Shown piece by piece: positions 34,327 through 43,192 of a stretch of 64,000 nt of DNA. The notes under the pieces were generated by a model that saw only the letters and a program-made list of their open reading frames with translations, did not search any database and had not been told where the DNA came from. The DNA comes from Bin80 sp965261255 (GTDB lineage Bacteria > Bacteroidota > Rhodothermia > Rhodothermales > Bin80). The number at the start of each line of letters is the position of its first letter. Positions within the stretch are counted from its first letter, which is position 1. The stretch spans positions 310,001-374,000 of the forward strand of contig CBDHCQ010000004.1 in assembly GCA_965261255.1 (NCBI GenBank), given 5' to 3'. A program made the position numbers and the translations under genes.

Positions 34327-35697
34327 CTACAGGATATACTGGCTCAGATCGCGATTGCGCGCGATGGAACCAAGGTAAAGTTCAACGTCACTGGCATCCA
34401 TATTGACGGTCTTCGGACAAGAGCCATCAGACTCGAAGAGGAGCTCTTCAAGCAGCGTAGTCATTATAGTATGGAGCCTGCGGGCTCCGATATTCTCCAC
34501 ATCGGCATTGACATTTGCTGCTGTTTTGGCAATCATTTTGACCGCATCATCCGTGAAGCTGAGGGTAACATTTTCGGCTTCCAGAAGCGCCCGGTATTGT
34601 TTGAGCAAGGCATTGCGCGGTTGCGTAAGGATAAGGTAGAAATCCTCCTCACTGAGACTGTGCATCTCCACTCGAATGGGGAAGCGTCCTTGCATTTCAG
34701 GGATCAGATCACTCGGTTTGGCTACATGGAATGCTCCACTGGCAATAAACAGGATGTGATCTGTTTTAATCATACCGTGCTTGGTTGTGACCGTGGCTCC
34801 TTCAACCAGGGGAAGCAAGTCCCTTTGAACCCCTTCTCGAGAAACATCCGGCCCTCCGGCACGCTTGCTTGAGCGACTGGCCACCTTGTCAATCTCATCA
34901 ATGAATACGATACCGGAATCTTCGACACGTTTGATGGCTTCTTGCGTCACGAGATCCAGGTCGATAAGTTTGACGGCCTCCTCTTTGGTAAGCAGTTCTT
35001 CGGCTTCCGAAATCTTCAGGCGGCGTTTTTTGCGTTGTTTGCCCCCAAAATTGCCAAGCATATCTTGAATATTCACCCCCATCTCCTCCATACCCATAGG
35101 GCCAAACACCTGCAGCATAGGTGAAGAATGATCACTTTGGACTTCAATCTCGATCTCGCGGTCGGCGAGGCGCCCATCTTTCAGACGATCACGAAATCTG
35201 GTTCGTGTTGTAGATTCTGCCGGTTCGGGGGTTTCTGTTTGCCCGTTGTCTGCATCGATAGCGGTCGCGGGTACGGGAGGCATAATTACGTTGAGCACGC
35301 GCTCGCGTGCGAGTTCACGTGCCTGATCCTGCACACGCTCTTCGTGCTCCTGGCGCACCAGCCGGATGGCACGGTCTGCCAAGTCACGGATCATGCTTTC
35401 CACGTCGCGCCCCACATAGCCCACTTCGGTGAATTTAGTAGCTTCAACCTTGACGAAAGGGGCTTCAACCAGCCTTGCAAGTCTACGGGCGATTTCAGTT
35501 TTGCCCACTCCGGTAGGCCCCATGAGGATAATGTTGCTGGGCAAAATCTCATCCTGTAACTCATCGGGTACCTGCTGCCGGCGCCAACGATTACGCAGTG
35601 CAATTGCCACGGTGCGTTTGGCTTCTGACTGTCCGATGATATAGTTATCCAACTCAGCCACTATTTCGCGTGGAGTAAGTTCTGATTGCGGTCTCAT
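34327..35697 (-). CDS. hslU: ATP-dependent protease ATPase subunit HslU
   Basis: The product has 456 residues. HslU unfolds proteins and feeds them to HslV. The N-terminus has LTPREIVAELDNYIIGQ, the P-loop GPTGVGKT at 60-67, Walker B GIVFIDEIDKVA near 265, an intermediate I-domain (about 110-240) and the C-terminal RNRDLSQYIL that docks into HslV. The I-domain distinguishes it from ClpX. Its ATG overlaps the stop of the NYN gene (ATGA). Confidence 0.97.
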   Translation of the reverse strand: MRPQSELTPREIVAELDNYIIGQSEAKRTVAIALRNRWRRQQVPDELQDEILPSNIILMGPTGVGKTEIARRLARLVEAPFVKVEATKFTEVGYVGRDVESMIRDLADRAIRLVRQEHEERVQDQARELARERVLNVIMPPVPATAIDADNGQTETPEPAESTTRTRFRDRLKDGRLADREIEIEVQSDHSSPMLQVFGPMGMEEMGVNIQDMLGNFGGKQRKKRRLKISEAEELLTKEEAVKLIDLDLVTQEAIKRVEDSGIVFIDEIDKVASRSSKRAGGPDVSREGVQRDLLPLVEGATVTTKHGMIKTDHILFIASGAFHVAKPSDLIPEMQGRFPIRVEMHSLSEEDFYLILTQPRNALLKQYRALLEAENVTLSFTDDAVKMIAKTAANVNADVENIGARRLHTIMTTLLEELLFESDGSCPKTVNMDASDVELYLGSIARNRDLSQYIL

Positions 35698-36701
35698 CGG
35701 ACTATAGGTGAGTTACTGCTGTTTTCTCTGCTGTTGCCGAGATCCTGATTGTAATAGAGACTGTTCTGTTCCTCGTCGAAGTCAGTGTACTCATCATCGT
35801 TGTAGCTCTGTTCGCCTGCCTGAAGTGCAAGAACATTGGGATGATCGTGGTTGATAAGCAGCACCGTGTAGTCATAGGGGTATCCACGACGCTTTTCCAG
35901 CCATACTGCGCCCGCCTCGTTAAGGTCGCCAACCAGTGCCTTGGGATCATCCTCACCGCCTAGTGCTTCCGAAAGTTTGCGCAGAAGTGGCGTGAGATAG
36001 ACCTCTTCATATTGACCGAAGAAACGGTCAATAACTTCAAGCGCCAGTAGCGAAGTTTCGTTTGTGACCTCGGCTATTTTTTCGGGAGGCGGACCGGCTT
36101 CGGCCGTTCGATGAGACTGGTCAGGTGCGGGGCGAACGGGTTCACCTGCATGCAAGTGAGCGGGATGTGATGTCTGATCAAGGAGCGTATTGGCGTCAAT
36201 GAAAAGATCTGAGTGCTCCCCTGATCTTGTTGGATCAGGGGATTGAAACGTGATCACTACCCCCCGAAAACCGCTTTGCTGACAAAACTTCATGAGAGGA
36301 AGGTAGAGGCGGTCCCCGGTAACCAGGATTATGACAGTTATATCCCGCTGGGCCTGAAGCGTGTTCATGATGTCGACGCATATCTGGATTTCTGAAGCGT
36401 TCGACTGTAATGAGGCAGGTACGAACCTTGGCTCGACTCCGGCCAGGTAAAGGCTTTGCTGAATCTGCTGCCCAACTGCGCCTATAGTGGCGAAGTCTGC
36501 GTAAGCAACGGATGAGACCAAACTGACACGCATACCTTCCATGTATTGCGAGACCGCACTCAGTAGTCCGCCAGCCTTGGTTTCGGGATTGGATTGCTGG
36601 TCATCGTTATGCTTTATGTAGTCAAAGAGATTTTCGTAGTCTACAAACATAAAAGCACGTTGCACAGTGCGGGTTGGGTGTGGGTTTCCTATAGTTCTCA
36701 T
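35694..36701 (-). CDS. NYN-domain protein with C-terminal winged-helix/LOTUS-like region, inside hslVU
   Basis: The product has 335 residues. Residues 15-170 resemble a NYN (PIN-like) nuclease domain: FMFVDYENLFDYIK with Asp21, EIQICVDIMNTL, VIILVTGDRLYLPLMKFC and RGVVITFQ. Two canonical acidic positions look changed: the first Asp of the usual KGVD motif and the second Asp of the usual SGDxDF motif (here TGDRLY). Residues about 215-300 (VYLTPLLRKLSEALGG) look like a winged-helix/OST-HTH module, and the tail is acidic. NYN proteins cut or bind RNA. It lies 14 bases after hslV and overlaps hslU by 4 bases, so it should be made with the protease. Confidence 0.8.
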   Translation of the reverse strand: MRTIGNPHPTRTVQRAFMFVDYENLFDYIKHNDDQQSNPETKAGGLLSAVSQYMEGMRVSLVSSVAYADFATIGAVGQQIQQSLYLAGVEPRFVPASLQSNASEIQICVDIMNTLQAQRDITVIILVTGDRLYLPLMKFCQQSGFRGVVITFQSPDPTRSGEHSDLFIDANTLLDQTSHPAHLHAGEPVRPAPDQSHRTAEAGPPPEKIAEVTNETSLLALEVIDRFFGQYEEVYLTPLLRKLSEALGGEDDPKALVGDLNEAGAVWLEKRRGYPYDYTVLLINHDHPNVLALQAGEQSYNDDEYTDFDEEQNSLYYNQDLGNSRENSSNSPIVR

Positions 36702-36715
36702 TTATTCTGAATTAT

Positions 36716-37285
36716 CTATTTATTCTGCGGAGTTGACTGATTATCGATCTCCAGCACAGTCAGAAAGCTGTTTGTGTAGACGCAAATATCCGCGGCTACA
36801 CCAAGTGCATCCGTTACAATCTCTTTGGCAGTCAATTGGGGGGCATGTTTGATCATTGCACGGGCGGCGGCAAGCGCAAAAGGCCCCCCGCTGCCAATTG
36901 CGACGATATCATCATCTGGTTCAATGATGTCGCCGCTGCCGCTGATTAGCAGCAGGCGTTCGTTTGATGCGACGGCCAGTAATGCCTCCAGGCGGCGTAA
37001 ATACCGATCTGTGCGCCAGTCCTTTGCAAGCTCCACAGCAGCGCGCACAAGGTGTCCTCCATACTGCTGGAGCTTTTCTTCAAATCGTTCAAACAATGTG
37101 AAAGCATCTGCAGTCGAGCCGGCAAATCCAGCGAGCACCTCGCCCTCAAACAGTCGGCGCACCTTCTGGGCCTTGTGTTTCATTACCATGTCGCCCAAGG
37201 TTGCTTGCCCGTCGGATCCCAAAGCGACCTTGCCACCGCGGCGTACACCTATTACTGTGGTACCGTGTAGGATTGCCTCGCGCAT
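36716..37285 (-). CDS. hslV: ATP-dependent protease proteolytic subunit HslV
   Basis: The product has 189 residues. HslV is the threonine peptidase of the HslUV complex. The propeptide MREAILHG is removed to expose Thr9 (TTVIGV); Lys in VRRGGKVALGSDGQATLG and LAGFAGSTADAF are standard. It is the first gene of an apparent operon hslV, NYN, hslU, FemAB-like, DUF6798-like, flippase. Confidence 0.97.
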   Translation of the reverse strand: MREAILHGTTVIGVRRGGKVALGSDGQATLGDMVMKHKAQKVRRLFEGEVLAGFAGSTADAFTLFERFEEKLQQYGGHLVRAAVELAKDWRTDRYLRRLEALLAVASNERLLLISGSGDIIEPDDDIVAIGSGGPFALAAARAMIKHAPQLTAKEIVTDALGVAADICVYTNSFLTVLEIDNQSTPQNK

Positions 37286-37459
37286 AAATTATTCTATATA
37301 TGTGAGGGACCCAACGCGAATCTCGAACTCTAACTAAAATATTTCGCTGGGCGGGAACATACCTCCGTCCTTAGAAAGGTATACACAGGATGATCTCTTG
37401 CTGTTCCCAACAGGTTGGGCTGCTGAGAACCTCCTCCTTTACAGGCGTTTCGATCCTGG

Positions 37460-38920
37460 TCAGTTGTAGCGGCGGACCAGTGCGTTCACGAATGATTCCT
37501 GGATCGAGTGAATTGGGCTGTGACGGCCCTGGAAATGATTCGCAAAGATCACAAAGGCCAACATAGACCCATCCTCCCGGGTTACGTACCCTGCAAGAGA
37601 ACTCACATTTCCAAGGGATCCCGTTTTGGCGCGAACGCGCCCGAATCCAGCCGCATTCCCTGTGAATCGATACTCAAGGGTTCCGTCCTTACCACCGACA
37701 GCCAACGAGGTCAAAAAGGACTCTCTGATGCTGGTGTCGGGATGCAGTGCCATATGTCGGAGAAGTTTCATGGTCATCGCGGGCGTTACCAGGTTTTTCC
37801 GGGAAAGACCAGAGCCGTCAACTAGCTGCAGTCTGGTGAGGTCTATATTTGCTGCGGCATACGTCCGCATGGCGGCAGCTACTCCCATAGCGGCTGATCC
37901 GGGTTCAAAATCCTCTTCTGGATCCGGGTATTCAACCCCCAGCGTTTTCAGCAAATGCTCGGCATAAAGATTATGGCTCTCCTTGTTTATGGTTGCTACC
38001 AACTCGGACAGGGGAGCGGAAGTATGCCGTGCAACCACACGGGCACCCTGATAATCTAGTTTGGCCGGTAGACTATCAACATCAACGGATCTGCCCCAGA
38101 CAAGAATACCCCGGGAATCCAGTACAGTCCGTAGCCCGTGAACGAAATAAAGCGTTGGATTGTGAACGGCCAGCTCTTCGGGATCCGAATTTCCGAGCGG
38201 AACCGAACTTGATATTGTGATATGATTTGAATTAGGTACACGTGCATGTCCTTCTTCGAGTGGTCGTCCACGGGGAAGGGTCACTGACTGGTTGCGGAGG
38301 ATAAAATAATCCATTAGTTCAGGTGTGACAGATAACCGACCTGGTGTGCCGGGTCGGGTTGGATGCACTCGTACATTTACAATGGCATCATGGAAGGTCA
38401 GCCCGCTGACCTGTGCGGCGTACCCGTATACCAGATCTTCCCAGCTCCAGTCCGCGCCAAGCGGAATGTCGTCAAACACGTTATCGTCACCAATCACATG
38501 GCCGCTTATTTCGTGGATTTCGAGAGCGAGTAAAGAATCTGCGAAGGCATTGAACAGGTCCATTCGGTCCGGGCCTGGGGCACCGGTAGAGGGATCACCC
38601 GCACCGCGGATGATCAGGTTACCTTGCAGTTTGTTCGCAATCTGACCACCGTCGGCATACAGCATGGTAACATAGCGGTATTCGGGGCCCAGTTGTTCCA
38701 GTGCCGCTGCGGTTGTGAACAGCTTGGTAACTGAAGCGGGCATAAAACTACGCTCAGCATTACGCATGAAGAGCGTGTCTCCCGTGGATACTTCCGTAAC
38801 CATGGCCCCCCACCATACGTGAGGACGGACATCGAGGATGGAGTCAAGTACACTTTGAGCTCGACACACGCCGATTGAGAGTACGAATGATACAGCAAGG
38901 CAGGTTACGAATTGCGGCAT
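37460..38920 (-). CDS. dacB: D-alanyl-D-alanine carboxypeptidase/endopeptidase, PBP4 type (S13)
   Basis: The ATG at 38920 starts a good signal peptide (MPQFVTCLAVSFVLSIGVCRAQ) and gives 486 residues; the frame extends to 38962 but would overlap mreC. PBP4-type enzymes trim or cleave peptidoglycan cross-links in the periplasm. The active-site motifs are SVTK in FMPASVTKLFT, the SxN region in DGSGLSRKNLVTP and KTG in RAKTGSLGNVS. It begins 13 bases after mreC, suggesting co-expression with the cell-shape genes. Confidence 0.93.
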   Translation of the reverse strand: MPQFVTCLAVSFVLSIGVCRAQSVLDSILDVRPHVWWGAMVTEVSTGDTLFMRNAERSFMPASVTKLFTTAAALEQLGPEYRYVTMLYADGGQIANKLQGNLIIRGAGDPSTGAPGPDRMDLFNAFADSLLALEIHEISGHVIGDDNVFDDIPLGADWSWEDLVYGYAAQVSGLTFHDAIVNVRVHPTRPGTPGRLSVTPELMDYFILRNQSVTLPRGRPLEEGHARVPNSNHITISSSVPLGNSDPEELAVHNPTLYFVHGLRTVLDSRGILVWGRSVDVDSLPAKLDYQGARVVARHTSAPLSELVATINKESHNLYAEHLLKTLGVEYPDPEEDFEPGSAAMGVAAAMRTYAAANIDLTRLQLVDGSGLSRKNLVTPAMTMKLLRHMALHPDTSIRESFLTSLAVGGKDGTLEYRFTGNAAGFGRVRAKTGSLGNVSSLAGYVTREDGSMLAFVIFANHFQGRHSPIHSIQESFVNALVRRYN

Positions 38921-38933
38921 AGCGCAGAGGCTG

Positions 38934-39758
38934 CTAATTACTTGACAGGGACTCGAGTGCAATTCCCGCTGAGTCCGGTCGATTCAGAATAACGAACGCA
39001 AAGTGTGCGGTACTGAGGGGTGCGGCAGGAGTTACTTTAATCTGCCAGTAATTGCTGCCCGCCTGGCGATCAGACTCAAGAATGGTACCAATAGGCATAT
39101 TCGCGGGAAAAATCCCACTGGCCTCATGCGTAACGACGCGCTGTCCATTCTGAACATCTGCGCTTACGACAATTTCCTTGAGTTCCAGCACGTCAGGCTC
39201 ATTGCCTTCCCCGGAGATGATCCCTATAACGCGCAGTGTATCAATCATGGCAGGCACATGAAATTGCGAGTGGAGGTGCGGCAACACGCTACTGTAGTTT
39301 CGACTGACATCAATCACACGCCCTAGAATTCCCAAGTGACTGACAACGGCCATGTTGGCTTCCACGCCGTCGGCACTACCGACATCAAGGGTTAAAAAAT
39401 TCGTTGTTCCGAACGGTTCGCGTGCGACGATCCGTGCGGCCACGGTTTCAAGACCGCTGGTATTCTTCCATTCCAGGGCCTGACGCAGATCCCTATTCTC
39501 GAGATCGACAACACGTAACCGGGCTAGCTCACTGGTAAGTCTGAGATTGGCGTCTCTTAGCGTTTGGTTTTCATTGAAGGCGCGCATTGCCTTCGCAGCC
39601 CAGGCCATTCGGTATTCAACTTGTCCGGCAATTTGTAATGCTTGGCTACGAAATCCCCGCATGAGCGGTCGATTAGCATTGGTCATAAAAATGAGCGAGA
39701 CAATCAGCAATGCGGACAAAAGAGCATAATCGCGTAGGCGGTACCACAGGTCAATCAT
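38934..39758 (-). CDS. mreC: Rod shape-determining protein MreC
   Basis: The product has 274 residues. One N-terminal transmembrane helix (about 10-28) is followed by a coiled coil (FNENQTLRDANLRLTSELARLR, about 60-85) and the beta-rich MreC domain with FLTLDVGSADGVEANMAVV and GILGRVIDVSRNYS. MreC links the MreB cytoskeleton to wall synthases. It is 124 bases downstream of mreB; no mreD follows. Confidence 0.95.
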   Translation of the reverse strand: MIDLWYRLRDYALLSALLIVSLIFMTNANRPLMRGFRSQALQIAGQVEYRMAWAAKAMRAFNENQTLRDANLRLTSELARLRVVDLENRDLRQALEWKNTSGLETVAARIVAREPFGTTNFLTLDVGSADGVEANMAVVSHLGILGRVIDVSRNYSSVLPHLHSQFHVPAMIDTLRVIGIISGEGNEPDVLELKEIVVSADVQNGQRVVTHEASGIFPANMPIGTILESDRQAGSNYWQIKVTPAAPLSTAHFAFVILNRPDSAGIALESLSSN

Positions 39759-39882
39759 ATCATCAGGACGTTTGAGCCATTAGCGACGTGGGCCGACCTT
39801 TACGCGCATGATTTTTCCTCGGCGTGCGTGACATTGCGGAATGCAGCCATCTGGAGCATCGCCCATTCATCCATCATCCGGC

Positions 39883-40893
39883 CTACAACAGGATGTCGGA
39901 GTACGCTGGTACGTTTTCCAGAACCTTGCCGGTTCCACGTACCACGGCGGTGAGGGGATCATCTGCCGTGTATACGGGAAGATCGACACGATTACGAATA
40001 ATAACATCCATTCCTTTCAGGAGGGCGCCTCCACCGGTAAGCATTATGCCCCGTTCAATGATGTCTGCTCCAAGTTCCGGGGGCGTCGCCTCAAGGCACG
40101 ACATAACAGCCGTTGTGATGTTACCGACAGTTGAGCTGATTGCCGTACGCACGTCCTCGGACGTGATCGTATGTACTTTCGGCATGCCACTGCTCGAGTC
40201 CTGTCCGCTGATGGACAGCTCTAGTTCCGGCTCCATAACAATCGCGCTGCCAACTTCCCGTTTAATCCGTTCAGCAGTGCGCTGTCCGATAATCAGGTTG
40301 TGATAATATTTGAGGTAGGCTAAAATGGACGCATCAATCTCGTTCCCGCCTGTACGTATTGATTGGTCGATTACGATGCCGTTTAGTGCGATGACCGCGA
40401 TTTCTGTTGTGCCTCCGCCGATATCCACGATCATATTTCCAATGGGCTCATGGACTTTGAGGCCAATCCCGACGGCAGCCGCCATGGGTTCTGCGATCAG
40501 ATGCACTTTTCTTGCGCCGGCGTGCTCAGCGCTGTCCCGAACCGCCCGCTTTTCAACCTCTGTTGTTCCGCTGGGAATACAGATGACCATCTGGCGAATC
40601 GTTTTCAACCAGCCGGTCTGGACTTTTCTGATCAAACCACGGATAAGCTGCTCAGCCAACTCAAAATCGGCGATGACCCCGTCCTTGAGTGGACGCACAG
40701 TTTCAATCTTGCGATGTGTTTTTTCGTGCATCGGCAGTGCATCATTGCCAATGGCGAGTACTTTATTGGTTTGGCGATCAACTGCGACGATGCTGGCTTC
40801 ACTAAGGACAATACCTTGCCCCTTCACGTAGACTAATGTGTTGGCCGTACCGAGATCCACGGCTACGTCGGTATTTAGGCTGTAGAATGGCAT
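39883..40893 (-). CDS. mreB: Rod shape-determining protein MreB
   Basis: The ATG at 40893 gives 336 residues beginning MPFYSLNTDVAVDLGTANT, close to the usual length. MreB is the bacterial actin that directs rod-shaped wall growth. Nucleotide-binding parts are VDLGTANTLVYVKG, MIVDIGGGTTEIAVI and IMLTGGGALLKGMD. The frame extends 16 codons upstream but these are not MreB-like. purH ends 63 bases upstream on the same strand. Confidence 0.97.
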   Translation of the reverse strand: MPFYSLNTDVAVDLGTANTLVYVKGQGIVLSEASIVAVDRQTNKVLAIGNDALPMHEKTHRKIETVRPLKDGVIADFELAEQLIRGLIRKVQTGWLKTIRQMVICIPSGTTEVEKRAVRDSAEHAGARKVHLIAEPMAAAVGIGLKVHEPIGNMIVDIGGGTTEIAVIALNGIVIDQSIRTGGNEIDASILAYLKYYHNLIIGQRTAERIKREVGSAIVMEPELELSISGQDSSSGMPKVHTITSEDVRTAISSTVGNITTAVMSCLEATPPELGADIIERGIMLTGGGALLKGMDVIIRNRVDLPVYTADDPLTAVVRGTGKVLENVPAYSDILL

Positions 40894-40956
40894 GCGGGTG
40901 CGCTTTCCAGAAAAGACGGCGTGACGAAACTTAAGATACACTACTGCGGTCGGTTA

Positions 40957-42525
40957 TCAATGTCGAAAATGCCTTCTTCCGGTGAACACCATAGCCATGC
41001 CGCGTGAATCTGCTGCAGCAATCACTTCCTTGTCCCGCACCGATCCACCGGGCTGAACTGCTGCAACCGCCCCGCCGTCTGCCGCTGCAAGCAGGCCATC
41101 AGAAAATGGATAAAACGCGTCAGAAGCAACGACGCAGCCATCAAAGCTCAAGCCGGACTTGGCACCTTTCGCCAAGGCGATCTCAGAAGAATCTATTCGA
41201 CTCATCTGTCCGGCCCCAATTCCCAATGTTTGTTGATCTTTGGCATACACAATCGCGTTACTCTTGACATGTTTGGCTACGCGCCAGGCAAACCTGAGAT
41301 CAAGAAGCTCACGTGCTGTCGGTTTTCGATTTGTAACCGGTGTAAACGGATCCTCGTCGGCCGGGCTGTCAATATTCTGGCAGAGCAGTCCGCCAAGTAT
41401 CTGACGCAGTTGATATTTGTCACCGGGGGCAGATTCAAACGCAATAATCCGACGATTCTTTTTTTCCTGCAGCAATGCCAGTGCATCAGACTCAAAGGAT
41501 GGCGCAATAACCAACTCCGTGAAAATACGCCCAACAGCTTTCGCTACATCAACGCTGCAGGGTTTATTCATGACCACAATGCCCCCAAAAGGCGATTGTG
41601 TATCGGTTGCAAAGGCTTGCTGCCAGGCCTGCAGAAGTGTCCCAGCAGTTGAAACGCCGCAGGGATTGGTGTGCTTGAGAATGGCTACGGTCGGATCGTC
41701 ATCGGTAAACTCATGGATAAGTGCCAGCGCGGCGTCCAGGTCAATCAGGTTGTTGTACGAGAGTGCTTTTCCGTGGAGTTTTGTGATTCGGTCTTCCAGG
41801 CTGCCGTAGAACGCGGCATTCTGGTGAGGATTCTCTCCGTAACGCAGCGTAGCCTTACGAGAGAGATGAACGCTCATATGTGTGGGGAGCGTGCCTTCCT
41901 GATCATCTCCGAAGTAGGCGGAAATAGCACGATCATAGGCCGCCGTTCGCGTAAAGGCCGCGCGTGCCAACTGACGCCTGAGAGCGTGTGAGAGATGTCC
42001 ATCTGTGCTACTCAGCGAGGTCAATATATCTCCGTAATCGTCAGGTGAAGTGACCACCGCTACGTAAGCAAAGTTCTTGGCCGCGGCCCGCACCATAGCA
42101 GGTCCACCAATGTCAATGTTTTCTGCAGCAATAGCATCATTTACGTCTGGTCGTTTAATCGCCTCAGCAAAAGGGTATAGGTTGACCACGACTAGTTCAA
42201 ACGGTTGTATACCGTGCAGGTCCAGATCTTTCCGGTCGTCTTCTGCATTCTGTCTGGCAAGAATCCCGGCATGGATCGCTGGATGGAGCGTCTTGACTCG
42301 CCCTCCGAGCATAGCTGGTGCCTTTGTGACTTCGGCAACGTCTACCACTTCCAGGCCGGCGGAACGCAGGTGTCTGGCAGTGCCACCGGAAGAGACAAGC
42401 TCAATACCATGTCCTTGTAGTCCCTCTGCGAATGGGATCAGTCCCTTCTTGTCGAAGACCGACAACAGTGCACGGCGAGGGCGCACTGCATCAGGGACAG
42501 GCAAATTCAGCGGATCAATCGTCAT
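40957..42525 (-). CDS. purH: Bifunctional AICAR transformylase/IMP cyclohydrolase
   Basis: The product has 522 residues, the normal size. It performs the last two steps of IMP synthesis. The IMP cyclohydrolase part begins RRALLSVFDKKGLIPFAEGL and contains SSGGTARHLRSAGLEVVDV; the transformylase part includes RYGENPHQNAAFYG, KHTNPCGVS (the KHxNPCG signature) and the C-terminal GMAMVFTGRRHFRH. Its start overlaps the purN stop by 11 bases. Confidence 0.97.
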   Translation of the reverse strand: MTIDPLNLPVPDAVRPRRALLSVFDKKGLIPFAEGLQGHGIELVSSGGTARHLRSAGLEVVDVAEVTKAPAMLGGRVKTLHPAIHAGILARQNAEDDRKDLDLHGIQPFELVVVNLYPFAEAIKRPDVNDAIAAENIDIGGPAMVRAAAKNFAYVAVVTSPDDYGDILTSLSSTDGHLSHALRRQLARAAFTRTAAYDRAISAYFGDDQEGTLPTHMSVHLSRKATLRYGENPHQNAAFYGSLEDRITKLHGKALSYNNLIDLDAALALIHEFTDDDPTVAILKHTNPCGVSTAGTLLQAWQQAFATDTQSPFGGIVVMNKPCSVDVAKAVGRIFTELVIAPSFESDALALLQEKKNRRIIAFESAPGDKYQLRQILGGLLCQNIDSPADEDPFTPVTNRKPTARELLDLRFAWRVAKHVKSNAIVYAKDQQTLGIGAGQMSRIDSSEIALAKGAKSGLSFDGCVVASDAFYPFSDGLLAAADGGAVAAVQPGGSVRDKEVIAAADSRGMAMVFTGRRHFRH

Positions 42526-43144
42526 GTGTTTTTATGGGTTTAATTGTCACGCGTCGCCCTTTGATCTGGACGCGCCCCTGGGCAATTAAGTCAAGTGCCT
42601 CAGGAAAAATTTGATGTTCAACAGCCAAGACACGCTCAGCAAGGGAGTCTGGTGTATCCTCTGGCAGCACGGGCACTTTTTTCTGTATTAGAATAGGGCC
42701 AGTGTCGTATTCTTCATCCACAAAATGGACCGTTGCTCCGCTGAAAGCTTCCTTAGCCTCCAGCACTGCTTTATGTACGCGGCGTCCATAGAGTCCCTTT
42801 CCTCCAAAACGTGGCAGCAAGGCGGGGTGGATATTCAGGATACGCCCCCAGAACGCTTCTACAACTGGCGCAGGGATTTTGCATAGATATCCGGCAAGTG
42901 CGATAAGGTCGATTTTTTCTGTGTGCAGGAGCTCAAGTAGAGCATTTGCGTACAGTTTTTTGCTCTCAAAAGCTCGCGGAGAGAGTACGTGCGTGGGTAC
43001 GCCGAGGTTGTGGGCGCGGCCCAGGACGCCGGCCTTGGATCTGTTGCAAACGACCAGGACGACACGATAGTTAAGGGCGTTTTCAGCGATTGCCTGAAAA
43101 TTTGATCCTCCGCCAGAGGCGAATACAGCTACACGCAAATTCAT
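42515..43144 (-). CDS. purN: Phosphoribosylglycinamide formyltransferase
   Basis: The ATG at 43144 gives 209 residues starting MNLRVAVFASGGGSNFQAI; upstream codons to 43177 are not family-like. PurN formylates GAR using 10-formyl-THF. The catalytic region is RILNIHPALLPRFGGKGLYGRRVH with Asn and His, followed by GATVHFVDEEYDTGPILIQ. It overlaps purH by 11 bases and starts the purN-purH-mreB-mreC-dacB set. Confidence 0.96.
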   Translation of the reverse strand: MNLRVAVFASGGGSNFQAIAENALNYRVVLVVCNRSKAGVLGRAHNLGVPTHVLSPRAFESKKLYANALLELLHTEKIDLIALAGYLCKIPAPVVEAFWGRILNIHPALLPRFGGKGLYGRRVHKAVLEAKEAFSGATVHFVDEEYDTGPILIQKKVPVLPEDTPDSLAERVLAVEHQIFPEALDLIAQGRVQIKGRRVTIKPIKTHDD

Positions 43145-43192
43145 GCACAGGCTAACAGTAACGGTCAGGGTTGACAAAAGATGACATTACTT

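Noticed and set aside
34327..35697. ClpX instead of HslU
   Set aside because: The insertion between Walker A and Walker B, the LSQYIL C-terminus and the nearby hslV identify HslU.
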